Origin: Vibrio cincinnatiensis
Lineage (GTDB): Bacteria > Pseudomonadota > Gammaproteobacteria > Enterobacterales > Vibrionaceae
NCBI RefSeq assembly: GCF_022113815.1
Contig: NZ_SGOM01000002.1
Location: forward strand, 1 to 64,000
Direction: 5' to 3'
DNA length: 64,000 nucleotides
Part shown: in pieces, positions 29,069 through 38,398 of the stretch
How the letters are laid out: every line of letters starts with the position of its first letter
How positions within the stretch are numbered: position 1 is the first letter of the stretch
The notes under the pieces: model-generated
Database searches by the model: none
What the model was told of the DNA's origin: nothing
The model's input: only the letters and a program-made list of their open reading frames with translations
Translations under genes and position numbers: made by a program

Positions 29069-29694
29069 TGTGCAAGCTGCGCTCGTAACTCTGCCACCTC
29101 TTTACGCAAAGTCGCCACCTCTAATTCTAATGCTTCAATTTGAGCAGAAGCCGACTCAGAAGGTGTACTGGAGGCAAAACTGGTAAGATCAACATCTCCA
29201 CAAAACAGGTGATGATATCGAGATTCTCGCTTACCGGGCTCTCGTGGTAATTTAACAACCAACTCTCGTTCCACTAAAACTTCTAGAATAGCTTCGGCCT
29301 GTTTAACATCACTAAAACTGCACAAGCGATTCGTACGTGTTCTTAACTCGCCCGGTGTTTGAGGGCCTCGTAATAATAAACAGCACACTAATGCCAACTC
29401 TTGCTCATCCAGTTTTAAGTCACCAAACTCGGTATTACAAAAACGATGCTGATATTTACGAGTTCGGCTATTAAAGCTGCTTTCATCACTGACTAAACGA
29501 CGAGCAATTAAGCCTTCAACCGTGTCTTGCACTTCAGCTTCTGACAATGAAAGGACGGGCTCACGGTTACTTTTCTGATTACATGCGGTCGTTAAACTGT
29601 TGAGGGTAAGTGGGTAGTGATCAGGTGTCGTGACCGCTTTTTCAATTAAGCAGCCAATCACTCTCGCTTCTAAGTGGGAAAGTTCATTATGCAT
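29059..29694 (-). CDS. yceH: YceH family (DUF480) winged-helix protein
   Basis: The 211 residues show tandem winged-helix regions ([47 protein letters not shown]) and a C-terminal coiled coil ([21 protein letters not shown]). This is the standard layout of YceH, whose function is unproven. ATG 29694 is chosen because AAGGAAA precedes it and homologues begin near [16 protein letters not shown]. The longer frame to 29745 lacks support. Confidence 0.9.
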   Translation of the reverse strand: MHNELSHLEARVIGCLIEKAVTTPDHYPLTLNSLTTACNQKSNREPVLSLSEAEVQDTVEGLIARRLVSDESSFNSRTRKYQHRFCNTEFGDLKLDEQELALVCCLLLRGPQTPGELRTRTNRLCSFSDVKQAEAILEVLVERELVVKLPREPGKRESRYHHLFCGDVDLTSFASSTPSESASAQIEALELEVATLRKEVAELRAQLAQCR

Positions 29695-29773
29695 CTGCGT
29701 TTCCTTATTGTTATCTGAGATAGCGTTTATTTCACAAAACACCAAGTTACCTCGGTGATCACCCTTAATCTCC

Positions 29774-29971
29774 CTAGTGCTCTAACACAAAAGCCAAACG
29801 AAGAAATCGGCCATGCTCATCAATCATAACCACTTTGGAGCGGTTTAATTCAATTTCAAGCAAGGCAAGATTTTGCCGTTCATACAAATAGGCTTGGCGG
29901 AATTTCTGCTGTTGCACAGTAAAGGAATCGTTCTCTTTCGATGTTGGAACAACAATTTTTGAACCTGACAT
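29774..29971 (-). CDS. Small charged protein, 65 residues, unknown
   Basis: A short predicted soluble protein rich in basic and acidic residues ([38 protein letters not shown]). The C-terminal half reads like a small beta-hairpin domain. No family is recognised and the ribosome site is weak. Its position as a stand-alone frame between yceH and a divergent gene, with protein-like composition, supports a real gene at moderate confidence. Confidence 0.55.
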   Translation of the reverse strand: MSGSKIVVPTSKENDSFTVQQQKFRQAYLYERQNLALLEIELNRSKVVMIDEHGRFLRLAFVLEH

Positions 29972-30182
29972 AATTAAATAGTTGTTTCATCCGTCGTTGA
30001 ATACATGATATAGCGCCTTTTTATTGATGTACACTAGCGGTGTATATCTAAGGTCATCAAAAACCACACATTCTGGTGATTTATTCAGCAAGATGCAATG
30101 AGGTTTGATCTTAGGTCTGTTATGCGCCTTAACGATGTGCTTTAATCTCTGTTAGTGGCATTCATGATAGGAAAAGGGACCT

Positions 30183-30503
30183 ATGAACAGCGTATTTGAA
30201 ATTGTGAGCTTAGCTCGTCGTAAAAACAAACTAAAACGTGAACTGCTTGATAACGAAAAGAAAGTTCGTGATAACCGTAAACGTGTTGATCTGCTAGAAA
30301 ACTTAGTGGACTACATCAAACCAGACATGACTCAAGAAGAGATCATTGAGATTGTCAAAAACATGAAATCGGATTATGAAGATCGTGTTGATGACCACAT
30401 TATTAAAAGTGCTGAAATCTCTAAAGAGCGCCGTGAAATTAGCCGTCGTATTCGTGAACTCACGGAACAAGATAAGCTGATGACTCAGGGTGGAAAAAAG
30501 TAA
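30183..30503 (+). CDS. Coiled-coil protein, 106 residues, unknown
   Basis: Almost the whole sequence is charged helix with heptad-like spacing ([48 protein letters not shown]). There is no signal peptide or membrane segment, so it is likely cytoplasmic. AAAAGGGAC lies just before the ATG. A strong terminator directly follows, so it is probably transcribed alone. I do not recognise a characterised homologue. Confidence 0.75.
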   Translation: MNSVFEIVSLARRKNKLKRELLDNEKKVRDNRKRVDLLENLVDYIKPDMTQEEIIEIVKNMKSDYEDRVDDHIIKSAEISKERREISRRIRELTEQDKLMTQGGKK

Positions 30504-30532
30504 CGCCCGCTTAGTAACAAGGCTACTTATGT

Positions 30533-30555
30533 AAAGTCCGCGATAAGCGGACTTT
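30533..30555 (+). terminator. Rho-independent terminator
   Basis: A 9-bp stem AAAGTCCGC/GCGGACTTT (30533-30541 with 30547-30555, 5-base loop) is followed by CTTTTT. The 255 bases from here to 30810 are AT-rich and show no gene. Confidence 0.9.
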
Positions 30556-30810
30556 CTTTTTGAATACAGATTGGCCAGAACATATCAACACATAATGTAA
30601 TAACAAATTTATTATTAGCGTTAATCGTTTGCGTAATCGCTAACCTTCTCCGAAGCTCTTTTTGAGGGTTTCATCACAGATTAACCGTTGTTATAGTTTT
30701 CATTAGAAACGTTAATCCAGCCATTTTCGGTAAGGCTTTGTCCATTTTCATGATGAAAAACAGCGTGCCGCGACTGACCCGGCTTGGGCCAACAGCAAGA
30801 GGATACAATA

Positions 30811-31062
30811 ATGGATATGAATATGATTGAAATCATGGGCTACGCTGCCTCAATTATGGTCGCAATTTCCCTCACCATGAAAGACATCGTAAAACTAAGA
30901 ATACTGAACTTTATCGGCTGCAGTTTATTTGTTGCTTATGCGTTAATGATTGATGCTTGGCCAGTCGTTGCAACCAATGCGTTTATCGCCTGTGTTAACG
31001 TCTACTTTTTAGTGAAGATGCAAAAAGCAAAAAAGAATGACGGCGTACAAAACGCCGCCTAA
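30811..31062 (+). CDS. Small inner-membrane protein, YgjV-like
   Basis: An 83-residue protein with about three membrane segments. The pattern GYAASIMVAISLTMKDIVKLR then NFIGCSLFVAYALMI resembles the YgjV family, whose function is unknown, but at less than half its length. ATG 30811 has AAGAGGA seven bases upstream and is preferred to the longer frame from 30784. It converges on glpK through a shared terminator. Confidence 0.8.
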   Translation: MDMNMIEIMGYAASIMVAISLTMKDIVKLRILNFIGCSLFVAYALMIDAWPVVATNAFIACVNVYFLVKMQKAKKNDGVQNAA

Positions 31063-31096
31063 AACGACTGAATCTTTATTCATTTATTCTCCCCTA

Positions 31097-31120
31097 AATG
31101 CCCGGCAGATGTCGGGCATT
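31097..31120. terminator. Bidirectional hairpin before the glpK stop
   Basis: An 8-bp stem AATGCCCG/CGGGCATT (31097-31104 with 31113-31120) lies between the convergent small membrane gene and glpK. Confidence 0.7.
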
Positions 31121-31143
31121 GGCTAAGAGAGAGTGACTGCCCG

Positions 31144-32664
31144 TCAATCTTCTTCAGAATGCAGCGCGGCCCATGACTGAGCACATTTCACCGCACGCTT
31201 CCAGCCTCGATAGCGGCGTTGACGTTTCTCTTCATCCTGATGTGGCATAAAGGAACGATCAATTTCCGCTTTGTTTTGTAGCTCTTCTAATCCGTCCCAG
31301 AACCCTACCGCGATACCAGCTAAATATGCCGCTCCCAGTGCTGTAACTTCTGTCACTTTAGGACGGTGAACTTCCGTATCAAGTACATCAGACTGAAATT
31401 GCATTAAGAAGTTATTCGCTACTGCGCCTCCATCGACTCGTAGTGCGGCCAGTTTAATGCCTGAATCGGCCTGCATCGCATCCAATACATCACGCGTTTG
31501 ATAAGCAATACTCTCCAGCGTTGCACGGATGATGTGGTTAGCATTCACCCCTCGTGTTAAACCCACAATGGTTCCACGAGCATAAGCATCCCAGTAAGGC
31601 GCACCAAGCCCAGTAAATGCGGGGACAACATACACACCATTCGAGGTATCCACTTTTGTTGCAAAGTATTCAGAATCATGAGCATCCGAGATCAATTTCA
31701 GTTCATCTCGTAACCACTGAATCGATGCTCCACCCATAAATACCGCCCCTTCTAACGCATAGGCAGGCTCACCTTTCGGACCACAAGCCAGTGTTGTGAG
31801 CAAACCATTTTTGGACGTGACTTTTTCTTGACCTGTATTCATTAATAAGAAACAGCCTGTACCATAGGTATTTTTGGCTTGGCCCGCTTCCACACACATT
31901 TGCCCATACAAAGCGGCTTGTTGATCACCAGCAATCCCTGCAATCGGGATTCGCGTGCCACCTTTCCCCCCGATGTTCGTTTGCCCATAAACCTCTGAGG
32001 AAGATCTCACTTCAGGCATCATGCTTAGCGGAATACCGAACGCTTTTAAAATTTGCTCATCCCAATGTAATTCATTGATATTAAAAAGCATGGTACGAGA
32101 AGCATTGGTATAATCCGTCACATGAACGCGGCCTTGTGTCATTTTCCACACCAGCCAAGTATCCACGGTTCCAAACAGTAACTTACCCGCTTCTGCCTCT
32201 TCACGTGCGCCAGGAACATTATCAAGAATCCACTTAATTTTGGTGCCCGAGAAATAAGGGTCGAGAAGCAGCCCCGTATTCTCCCGAACATAGGCCTCTA
32301 AGCCCTCACGCATTTTTAATTCTTCACAAATCTCAGCCGTGCGACGACATTGCCACACAATCGCATTATAAACAGGCTTTCCAGTTTCTTTATTCCAAAC
32401 AATCGTTGTTTCACGTTGGTTCGTAATCCCGATCGCAGCAACCTCATCACTACGAATACCGGATTTACCAAGCACTTCCACTAAGGTGGAGGTTTGGGTT
32501 GCATAAATTTCCATCGGATCATGTTCGACCCAACCCGCTTGAGGATAAATTTGTGTAAATTCACGCTGAGAAACGCTGACAATATTGGCGTTATGATCCA
32601 GTACTACCGCTCGGGAACTGGTGGTTCCTTGATCTAATGCAACGACATATTTTTGCTCAGTCAT
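31144..32664 (-). CDS. glpK: Glycerol kinase
   Basis: GlpK phosphorylates glycerol to glycerol-3-phosphate, trapping it in the cell. The 506-residue protein has the FGGY-kinase start [15 protein letters not shown], the substrate loop [35 protein letters not shown], and the C-terminal [29 protein letters not shown] precedes the ATG. It follows glpF by 60 bases on the same strand, as in a classic glpFK operon. A CGTTCGA motif at 32686-32692 lies just before it. The kinase itself looks intact even though glpF is broken. Confidence 0.97.
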   Translation of the reverse strand: MTEQKYVVALDQGTTSSRAVVLDHNANIVSVSQREFTQIYPQAGWVEHDPMEIYATQTSTLVEVLGKSGIRSDEVAAIGITNQRETTIVWNKETGKPVYNAIVWQCRRTAEICEELKMREGLEAYVRENTGLLLDPYFSGTKIKWILDNVPGAREEAEAGKLLFGTVDTWLVWKMTQGRVHVTDYTNASRTMLFNINELHWDEQILKAFGIPLSMMPEVRSSSEVYGQTNIGGKGGTRIPIAGIAGDQQAALYGQMCVEAGQAKNTYGTGCFLLMNTGQEKVTSKNGLLTTLACGPKGEPAYALEGAVFMGGASIQWLRDELKLISDAHDSEYFATKVDTSNGVYVVPAFTGLGAPYWDAYARGTIVGLTRGVNANHIIRATLESIAYQTRDVLDAMQADSGIKLAALRVDGGAVANNFLMQFQSDVLDTEVHRPKVTEVTALGAAYLAGIAVGFWDGLEELQNKAEIDRSFMPHQDEEKRQRRYRGWKRAVKCAQSWAALHSEED

Positions 32665-32724
32665 GGTGTATTCCTTATTATTTCACGTTCGAATAAATCG
32701 GTTAACTATCATTATGGGATCTGT

Positions 32725-33598
32725 TTACACGTGTGCTTGTTCGTTTTCTTCCGCTTTATCACACTGGTTAGGAATTGTGCATCCGGTGCCCACCTTCGGG
32801 AGATAAACCGCAATAAATTTCGGATACGCCCAAGCCCCAAAACAAGCACCAACAATCGGTGCTACGATGGGAACAATAAAATAGGGAATGTCTTTAGCGC
32901 CGCTTAAGGCATAATCCCAACCAGCAAAGTAAGCAAATAGCTTAGGCCCAAAATCCCGTGCAGGGTTCATCGCAAAGCCCGTCAATGGGCCAAGCGACCC
33001 ACCAATAATTGCAATCAATATACCGATTAATAATGGGTTTAACGCATTACGATGTGCCCCATTATTTTCATCACCCAAAGCTAAGATGCCAAACATCAAC
33101 ACTGCAGTAATCACAAATTCAACGGCCATCCACAAATTCAACGGCCATCGCCCCAGAAAAAGAGAGCGATGCATGGGAATAGGTAGAAAAAATCCCCGCG
33201 GTTGCGAGTGCGGCTTGACTATCTCGCGTAAAATTGTGAGCGATTTCGTAATCAACAAAAAGGTTACTGTATAGACTGTAGACTAACGCCGCTGCACAAA
33301 AAGCACCTAACATTTGTGCAACGATGTAGGGGATGACTTTCGCTTTATCGAAGCCGTGAAATGCGGCGAGAGCGATGGTCACGGCGGGGTTAATATGGGC
33401 ACCAGAAACGCCAGCGGTACAATAAATAGCAATCGCTACGCCAAGCCCCCAAATGATACTAATTTCCCATTGACCAAATTGAGCATTGGTTAATACCAAG
33501 GCAGCAACACAGCCGACACCAAAGAAAATGAGCAAACCCGTACCGATAAACTCTGCGATACACGCTCCTAAAAGAGTCTGTTGTTTTGTTCGAGCCAT
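32725..33598 (-). pseudogene. glpF: Glycerol uptake facilitator GlpF, frame broken by a 19-bp tandem duplication
   Basis: GlpF is an aquaglyceroporin of the inner membrane. The first 155 codons read normally (first NPA motif in SGAHINPAVTIALAAF) to MAVEF, then shift into VDGR and stop at 33119. The remainder, including the second NPA motif (GFAMNPARDFGPK), is in another frame, 32725 onward. The shift is caused by an exact 19-bp tandem duplication (33112-33149). Removing one copy restores a 284-codon gene, the normal GlpF length, reading MAVEFVITAVLMFG. The truncated product lacks half the pore and should be inactive. An open frame starting at 33258 is not a separate gene. The duplication could be real, reversible, or an assembly error. 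Confidence 0.93.
33112..33149. repeat. Exact 19-bp tandem duplication inside glpF
   Basis: CACAAATTCAACGGCCATC occurs twice head-to-tail (33112-33130 and 33131-33149) with no mismatch. Nineteen bases is not a multiple of three, so the extra copy shifts the reading frame. Confidence 0.98.
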
Positions 33599-34135
33599 AG
33601 TAAGAATCCTTGTGTTTATTTACACGTTATTGGTTTACACGTTGTTTGTGTGCAGCAAATCTGCCATAGATAACTTTTATCGAAAACAAACAAAGATTAT
33701 TAATGAGCGTTCGAGCACAAAAATGTTAACATGAGACTCGTTTTCTGTTAATTGACGCAGTATTTTGATCAATACTCATAATCAAACAGATATTCCATTA
33801 ATAAAGACTAATTAAGGTTTACCTAAATGAAATGAACGCGACCTTTTAGTCATCGCCTTGTTTATCTTCACGTTATATTACGGACACTTATCCTTAAAAG
33901 GGCATTTTCGTTTCCATTTTCCAATCTATTTACCACGCATGGTGTAGCGAAATTGTTACAAAAACCACCGTTGTTATCTAAAATCGTCGATATGTTTCAC
34001 CAAAAACTGAACAAAAATGAGCTTTATGGCTTATAATTTATTTCGTTCGAGCTTTTGTGAGCAATGTAGCGAACATCAACATTGAGAAATGACACAATGA
34101 TAGTAAGTGTATAGCCAACCAATAAGGTAACGATC
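33599..34135. promoter_or_regulatory. Divergent glpF-glpA control region
   Basis: This 537-base AT-rich region should hold the promoters of glpFK and glpABC. CGTTCGA occurs at 33708-33714 and 34044-34050 and again before glpK (32686-32692). It may be a regulator half-site (GlpR is the known repressor of these genes in enteric bacteria, with TTCG/CGAA half-sites). The 10-mer TTTACACGTT occurs twice, 15 bases apart, in the glpF leader (33619-33628 and 33634-33643). No gene is present. Confidence 0.5.
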
Positions 34136-35779
34136 ATGACGGCAAAACAACGTATAGAGACGGACGTGATCATCATCGGTGGTGGAGCAACAGGAACCGG
34201 CATTATGCGCGATTGTGCATTGCGTGGTATCCCCTGTGTTTTACTTGAGAAAGATGATATTGCTTCGGGCACAACAGGCCGAAACCACGGTTTACTCCAC
34301 TCAGGAGCTCGTTATGCCGTCACTGACCCTGAATCCGCAAAAGAGTGCATTCAAGAAAATCTGATTCTCAAAAAAATAGCCAAGCATTGTGTAGAAGCGA
34401 CCAATGGCCTATTTATTACCTTGCCGGAAGATGATTTAACCTTCCAAGAGCGTTTCATTACGGCCTGTACTCAAGCCGGTATTGAAACGTCACGTTTAAC
34501 CGCTAAGCAAGCGTTAGCATTAGAACCCAATGTCAATCCCGCTTTGCTGGGAGCCGTTAAAGTGCCTGATGGTACGATAGATCCTTTTCGTCTCTGTGCA
34601 TCGAATGTGCTGGATGCAAAAGAACACGGGGCGAAAATACTTAACCGTACAATCGTCACAGGGCTTATCCGCCAAGGTGACACCATATTAGGCGTGCATT
34701 GTTTGCAACTGAGCACCCATCAAGTGTTTGATATCTATTCGAAGCAAGTCATTAATGCAGCAGGGATTTGGGGGCAGAATATTTGTGAATATGCCGATCT
34801 GAATATCAAAATGTTTCCGGCGAAAGGCTCTTTGCTCATTCTTGATTATCGAATTAATAACCTCGTCATCAATCGCTGCCGTAAACCTTCTGATGCCGAT
34901 ATTTTAGTGCCCGGCGATACCATCTCCCTAATCGGCACAACCTCTGAACATATCGACTATGATCAAATCGATAACTTACATGTCACCGATAAAGAGGTGG
35001 ATGTGTTACTCCGAGAAGGAGCAAAACTTGCTCCGATCATGGCGAACACACGAGTGCTGCGCGCCTATGCGGGCGTTCGCCCTTTAGTTTCCGTTGACGA
35101 TGACGGCAGTGGACGTAATATCAGCCGAGGTATTGTGCTGCTGGATCACCAAGAACGTGATGGTCTGAATGGTTTAACCACTATCACCGGAGGCAAACTG
35201 ATGACCTACCGCTTAATGGCGGAATGGGCAACGGATCTGGTGGCAAAAAAACTGGGTAATCAACAACCTTGTACGACACATCTTCGCCCGCTTCCTGGCT
35301 CAAACGAAACTCCGAAAGAGGTAAAAAAAACCGCCAGTATAGCCAAACCCGTTTATGAGTCTGCAATTTATCGTCATGGAGAAAGAGCCAAACAGTTTTT
35401 ATCGGATGATATGAAAAACCAAGCCATCATTTGTGAATGTGAAATGGTGACCGCAGGAGAGATTGAATACGCGATCAAGCAACTGGATGTGAACAATTTA
35501 GTAGATTTACGCCGTCGAACTCGCCTCGGCATGGGACCTTGTCAGGGGGAACTGTGCAGCTACCGAGCAGCGACCTTATTTTCTGAATATGGTCATTTTA
35601 CAGGACAGCAATCCAGCCTGTTACTTACTGAGTTCCTTGAAGAACGCTGGAAAGGCATCAAACCGATTTTTTGGGGCGATGCTCTGCGGGAAGCCGAATT
35701 TAGCTACTGGATTTATGATGGGCTATTGGGTGCAGGCGATCTTCCACAGCCAAATAATCATGAGGAGAATAACGGATGA
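34136..35779 (+). CDS. glpA: Anaerobic glycerol-3-phosphate dehydrogenase subunit A
   Basis: GlpA is the FAD-containing catalytic subunit that oxidises glycerol-3-phosphate to dihydroxyacetone phosphate under anaerobic conditions. The 547 residues begin with the dinucleotide fold (DVIIIGGGATGTGIMRDCAL) and the family motif SGTTGRNHGLLHSGARYAV. They end with a BFD-like [2Fe-2S] domain (CECEMV and GMGPCQGELC, about 435-485). AAGG lies 8 bases before the ATG. It overlaps glpB, starting the glpABC operon, and is divergent from glpFK. Confidence 0.96.
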   Translation: MTAKQRIETDVIIIGGGATGTGIMRDCALRGIPCVLLEKDDIASGTTGRNHGLLHSGARYAVTDPESAKECIQENLILKKIAKHCVEATNGLFITLPEDDLTFQERFITACTQAGIETSRLTAKQALALEPNVNPALLGAVKVPDGTIDPFRLCASNVLDAKEHGAKILNRTIVTGLIRQGDTILGVHCLQLSTHQVFDIYSKQVINAAGIWGQNICEYADLNIKMFPAKGSLLILDYRINNLVINRCRKPSDADILVPGDTISLIGTTSEHIDYDQIDNLHVTDKEVDVLLREGAKLAPIMANTRVLRAYAGVRPLVSVDDDGSGRNISRGIVLLDHQERDGLNGLTTITGGKLMTYRLMAEWATDLVAKKLGNQQPCTTHLRPLPGSNETPKEVKKTASIAKPVYESAIYRHGERAKQFLSDDMKNQAIICECEMVTAGEIEYAIKQLDVNNLVDLRRRTRLGMGPCQGELCSYRAATLFSEYGHFTGQQSSLLLTEFLEERWKGIKPIFWGDALREAEFSYWIYDGLLGAGDLPQPNNHEENNG

Positions 35780-37089
35780 TGCACTATGACATTGTCGTGA
35801 TCGGTGGCGGCATTGCGGGATACACCGCCGCCGTTCGTGGCTTACAGGCGGGAAAGAAAACTTTGCTGATCAACCAAGGGCAAAGCGCTCTGCATTTCTC
35901 TTCCGGCTCGATTGATGTATTAGCCAAATTACCCGATGGCAGCGCCGTTACCCATCCTTTTGACGCACTGGATAAACTGAAACAACAAAATGATCAACAC
36001 CCCTATAACATTGTGGGGCAAGCATCGTTAATGGAAGGGCTTCATTGGTTCCAACACATCATGACCGATGCTGGGCTTCCTATGTATCATCAACCCGAGG
36101 GAGCCAATCATCAACGCATCACCCCGCTAGGAACGTTAAAGGCGACTTGGCTTTCTCAGCCATTTGTTTATCAGCATCATGCTCCTCTACCGTTTAAGCG
36201 CATTGTGGTAATTGCCATTGAGGGTTACCGAGATTTCCACCCACAAATGTTGCAGGATAATCTTCGCCAGCACGTTGATTTTGCCAATATACACATTAAA
36301 CATAAAACCATTACCTTACCCGGTTTTGATGCGTATCGGCGTAATCCTAATGAACTCCGCTCGATTGATATTGCCCGCTTTCTCAAACAGGAAAAGGCAT
36401 GGGATCATCTTTGCCGCACATTAATGATGCTGGCAACACCGGAAGATTTGGTGATTCTTCCGGCGATTATGGGCAATGGCGATGGGCTTATTTTGATGAA
36501 TCAGTTACGTGAAGCCACGCAATTGCATTTTCATGAAGTCCCCACCATGCCCCCGTCTCTGCTAGGTATTCGTATTGAAGAAACCCTTAATCGCACCTTT
36601 ATTCAACTTGGTGGTATTCAGTTGAAAGGCGATAAAGTGGTGAAAGGAGCATTTTCCAACGGCCAATTAACCGAAATTTATACCCAAAATTTACGAGATA
36701 TGCCGATTCAAGCGAAACACTTTATCATGGCGACCGGCAGTTATTTCAGCCAAGGGCTGAAAGCCTCACAACAACAGATTTCTGAACCGGTCTTTGAGCT
36801 GGATATCACCTATTCAGAACCACGCTCATCATGGCGACATTCGCAATTTTTTGCGCCTACCCCTCACCCATTTATGACCTTTGGCGTTCAGACAAATGCG
36901 CAGTTGAACCCTTATCAACAAGGCATGGCGATCAAAAACCTTTATTGCTGTGGTTCGATGCTCTCTGGCTACGATCCCGTGTTTGAAGGCAGTGGGGGAG
37001 GTGTGGCGATTGCCACGGCTTACTATGCCATTATGCAAGCGCTAAAAACCGATTCTGTCGCTTATTCGACTCAGGAGGCGCTGATATGA
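35776..37089 (+). CDS. glpB: Anaerobic glycerol-3-phosphate dehydrogenase subunit B
   Basis: GlpB is a flavoprotein subunit that joins GlpA and the membrane-linked GlpC. The 437-residue protein opens with a nucleotide fold (YDIVVIGGGIAGYTAAVRGLQAG) and ends with the family motif NLYCCGSMLSGYDPVFEGSG. Its start overlaps the glpA stop, with GAGGAG 8 bases upstream; ATG 35779 is an equal alternative. It overlaps glpC by four bases. Confidence 0.95.
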   Translation: MMHYDIVVIGGGIAGYTAAVRGLQAGKKTLLINQGQSALHFSSGSIDVLAKLPDGSAVTHPFDALDKLKQQNDQHPYNIVGQASLMEGLHWFQHIMTDAGLPMYHQPEGANHQRITPLGTLKATWLSQPFVYQHHAPLPFKRIVVIAIEGYRDFHPQMLQDNLRQHVDFANIHIKHKTITLPGFDAYRRNPNELRSIDIARFLKQEKAWDHLCRTLMMLATPEDLVILPAIMGNGDGLILMNQLREATQLHFHEVPTMPPSLLGIRIEETLNRTFIQLGGIQLKGDKVVKGAFSNGQLTEIYTQNLRDMPIQAKHFIMATGSYFSQGLKASQQQISEPVFELDITYSEPRSSWRHSQFFAPTPHPFMTFGVQTNAQLNPYQQGMAIKNLYCCGSMLSGYDPVFEGSGGGVAIATAYYAIMQALKTDSVAYSTQEALI

Positions 37090-38312
37090 ACGTACCCTTT
37101 TCGCAAGCTGCACCTCAAAACACCAGCTTTGACCAATGCATTAAATGCACCGTATGCACCGTTTATTGTCCGGTGGCGAAAGCCAACCCTGACTATCCCG
37201 GTCCCAAGCAGTGCGGTCCAGATGGTGAACGTTTGCGCATTAAAAGCCCTGAATACTACGATGACGCGTTAAAATATTGTACCAACTGCAAACGCTGTGA
37301 AACTGCATGTCCTTCAGGGGTTAAAATCGGCGATCTGATCGCCGTTGCGCGCGGTAAATATGGCAAAAAACCATTGAATCCCAAACTCGTCCGTGACTAT
37401 GTATTGAGCCACACCGACCTATTTGGCTCCATTGCCACACCATTTGCACCAGTGGTCAATTTCGCTACCACTTTGCCAGTGGTGAAAACCATCATGCATA
37501 AAACCATTGGTGTTCACGATCATAAAGCACTACCCAAATATTCACACGGTACGTTTCGCCGCTGGTTTAAACAAAACTGCACCCGCCAGCCGCTCTATCA
37601 ACGTCAGGTCACTTATTTTCATGGCTGTTACGTCAACTATAACCACCCTCAATTAGGGAAAGATTTAGTGCGAGTGCTTAATGCCATGAATATCGGCGTT
37701 CGATTGCTGGAAAATGAAAAATGTTGTGGCGTACCTTTAATTGCCAACGGTTTTCACGATAAAGCGCGCAAAAATGCCCTACTTAATATCAAAAATATTG
37801 AATCTGCCGTTGAGGAATATCACACCAAAATCATTTCCACCTCTTCCACCTGTTCATTCACCCTTCAGCAAGAGTATCCTCATGTTCTTGGGGTGAATAA
37901 CAGTAAAGTGGTCAATGACATTGAATATATCACCCGCTTTTTGCTCAAAGAGTTTATGAATGGCAATGCCCCAAAAATGAAACCGCTTAATTTAAAAGTG
38001 GTTTATCACACCCCTTGCCACTTAGAACGAAGTGGTAATGTGATGTTTACCATTGAATTGCTACGCATGATCCCAGGGTTGGAACTGGTGGTGTTAGACA
38101 GTGAATGCTGTGGACTGGCCGGAACCTATGGGTTTAAAGAGGAAAACTACGATGTTTCGATGAAAATTGGCAATCACTTATTTCGTGCCATTAATCATTC
38201 CAACGCAAATTTTGCGGTGACGGATTGTGAGACCTGTAAATGGCAAATTGAAGAAAATACTCAACTAGAAAGCCTGCACCCCATCACTCTACTGGCCATG
38301 GCTCTTGCGTAA
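37086..38312 (+). CDS. glpC: Anaerobic glycerol-3-phosphate dehydrogenase subunit C
   Basis: GlpC carries iron-sulfur clusters and passes electrons from GlpAB to the quinone pool. The 408 residues contain two [4Fe-4S] ferredoxin motifs (CIKCTVCTVYCPVA and CTNCKRCETACPSG, residues about 18-75). Two cysteine-rich CCG domains follow (NEKCCGVPL; DSECCGLAGTYGF). It is the last gene of the operon and ends near a hairpin shared with the facing exopolysaccharide operon. Confidence 0.96.
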   Translation: MNVPFSQAAPQNTSFDQCIKCTVCTVYCPVAKANPDYPGPKQCGPDGERLRIKSPEYYDDALKYCTNCKRCETACPSGVKIGDLIAVARGKYGKKPLNPKLVRDYVLSHTDLFGSIATPFAPVVNFATTLPVVKTIMHKTIGVHDHKALPKYSHGTFRRWFKQNCTRQPLYQRQVTYFHGCYVNYNHPQLGKDLVRVLNAMNIGVRLLENEKCCGVPLIANGFHDKARKNALLNIKNIESAVEEYHTKIISTSSTCSFTLQQEYPHVLGVNNSKVVNDIEYITRFLLKEFMNGNAPKMKPLNLKVVYHTPCHLERSGNVMFTIELLRMIPGLELVVLDSECCGLAGTYGFKEENYDVSMKIGNHLFRAINHSNANFAVTDCETCKWQIEENTQLESLHPITLLAMALA

Positions 38313-38315
38313 AAA

Positions 38316-38335
38316 AGCGGGTCATTTGACCCGCT
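38316..38335 (-). terminator. Terminator for the exopolysaccharide operon (and glpC)
   Basis: A GC-rich stem AGCGGGTC/GACCCGCT (38316-38323 with 38328-38335, ATTT loop) is followed on the minus strand by six T residues (38310-38315 region). It suits the end of the minus-strand operon; glpC may also use it. Confidence 0.85.
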
Positions 38336-38398
38336 CATACGTATACAAATGAGCATGCTCTGAATTCAAGCTACAGCGTTACCGACTACGCGCTCATA

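Noticed and set aside
33119-33258. Two overlapping open frames in glpF taken as two separate genes
   Set aside because: Both are parts of one GlpF sequence; the break coincides with the 19-bp duplication, and the second frame has no ribosome site and an N terminus unlike any aquaporin.
34055-34080. Possible CRP site before glpA (TGTGAGCAATG)
   Set aside because: Only one half matches the TGTGA-N6-TCACA pattern; the other half is absent.
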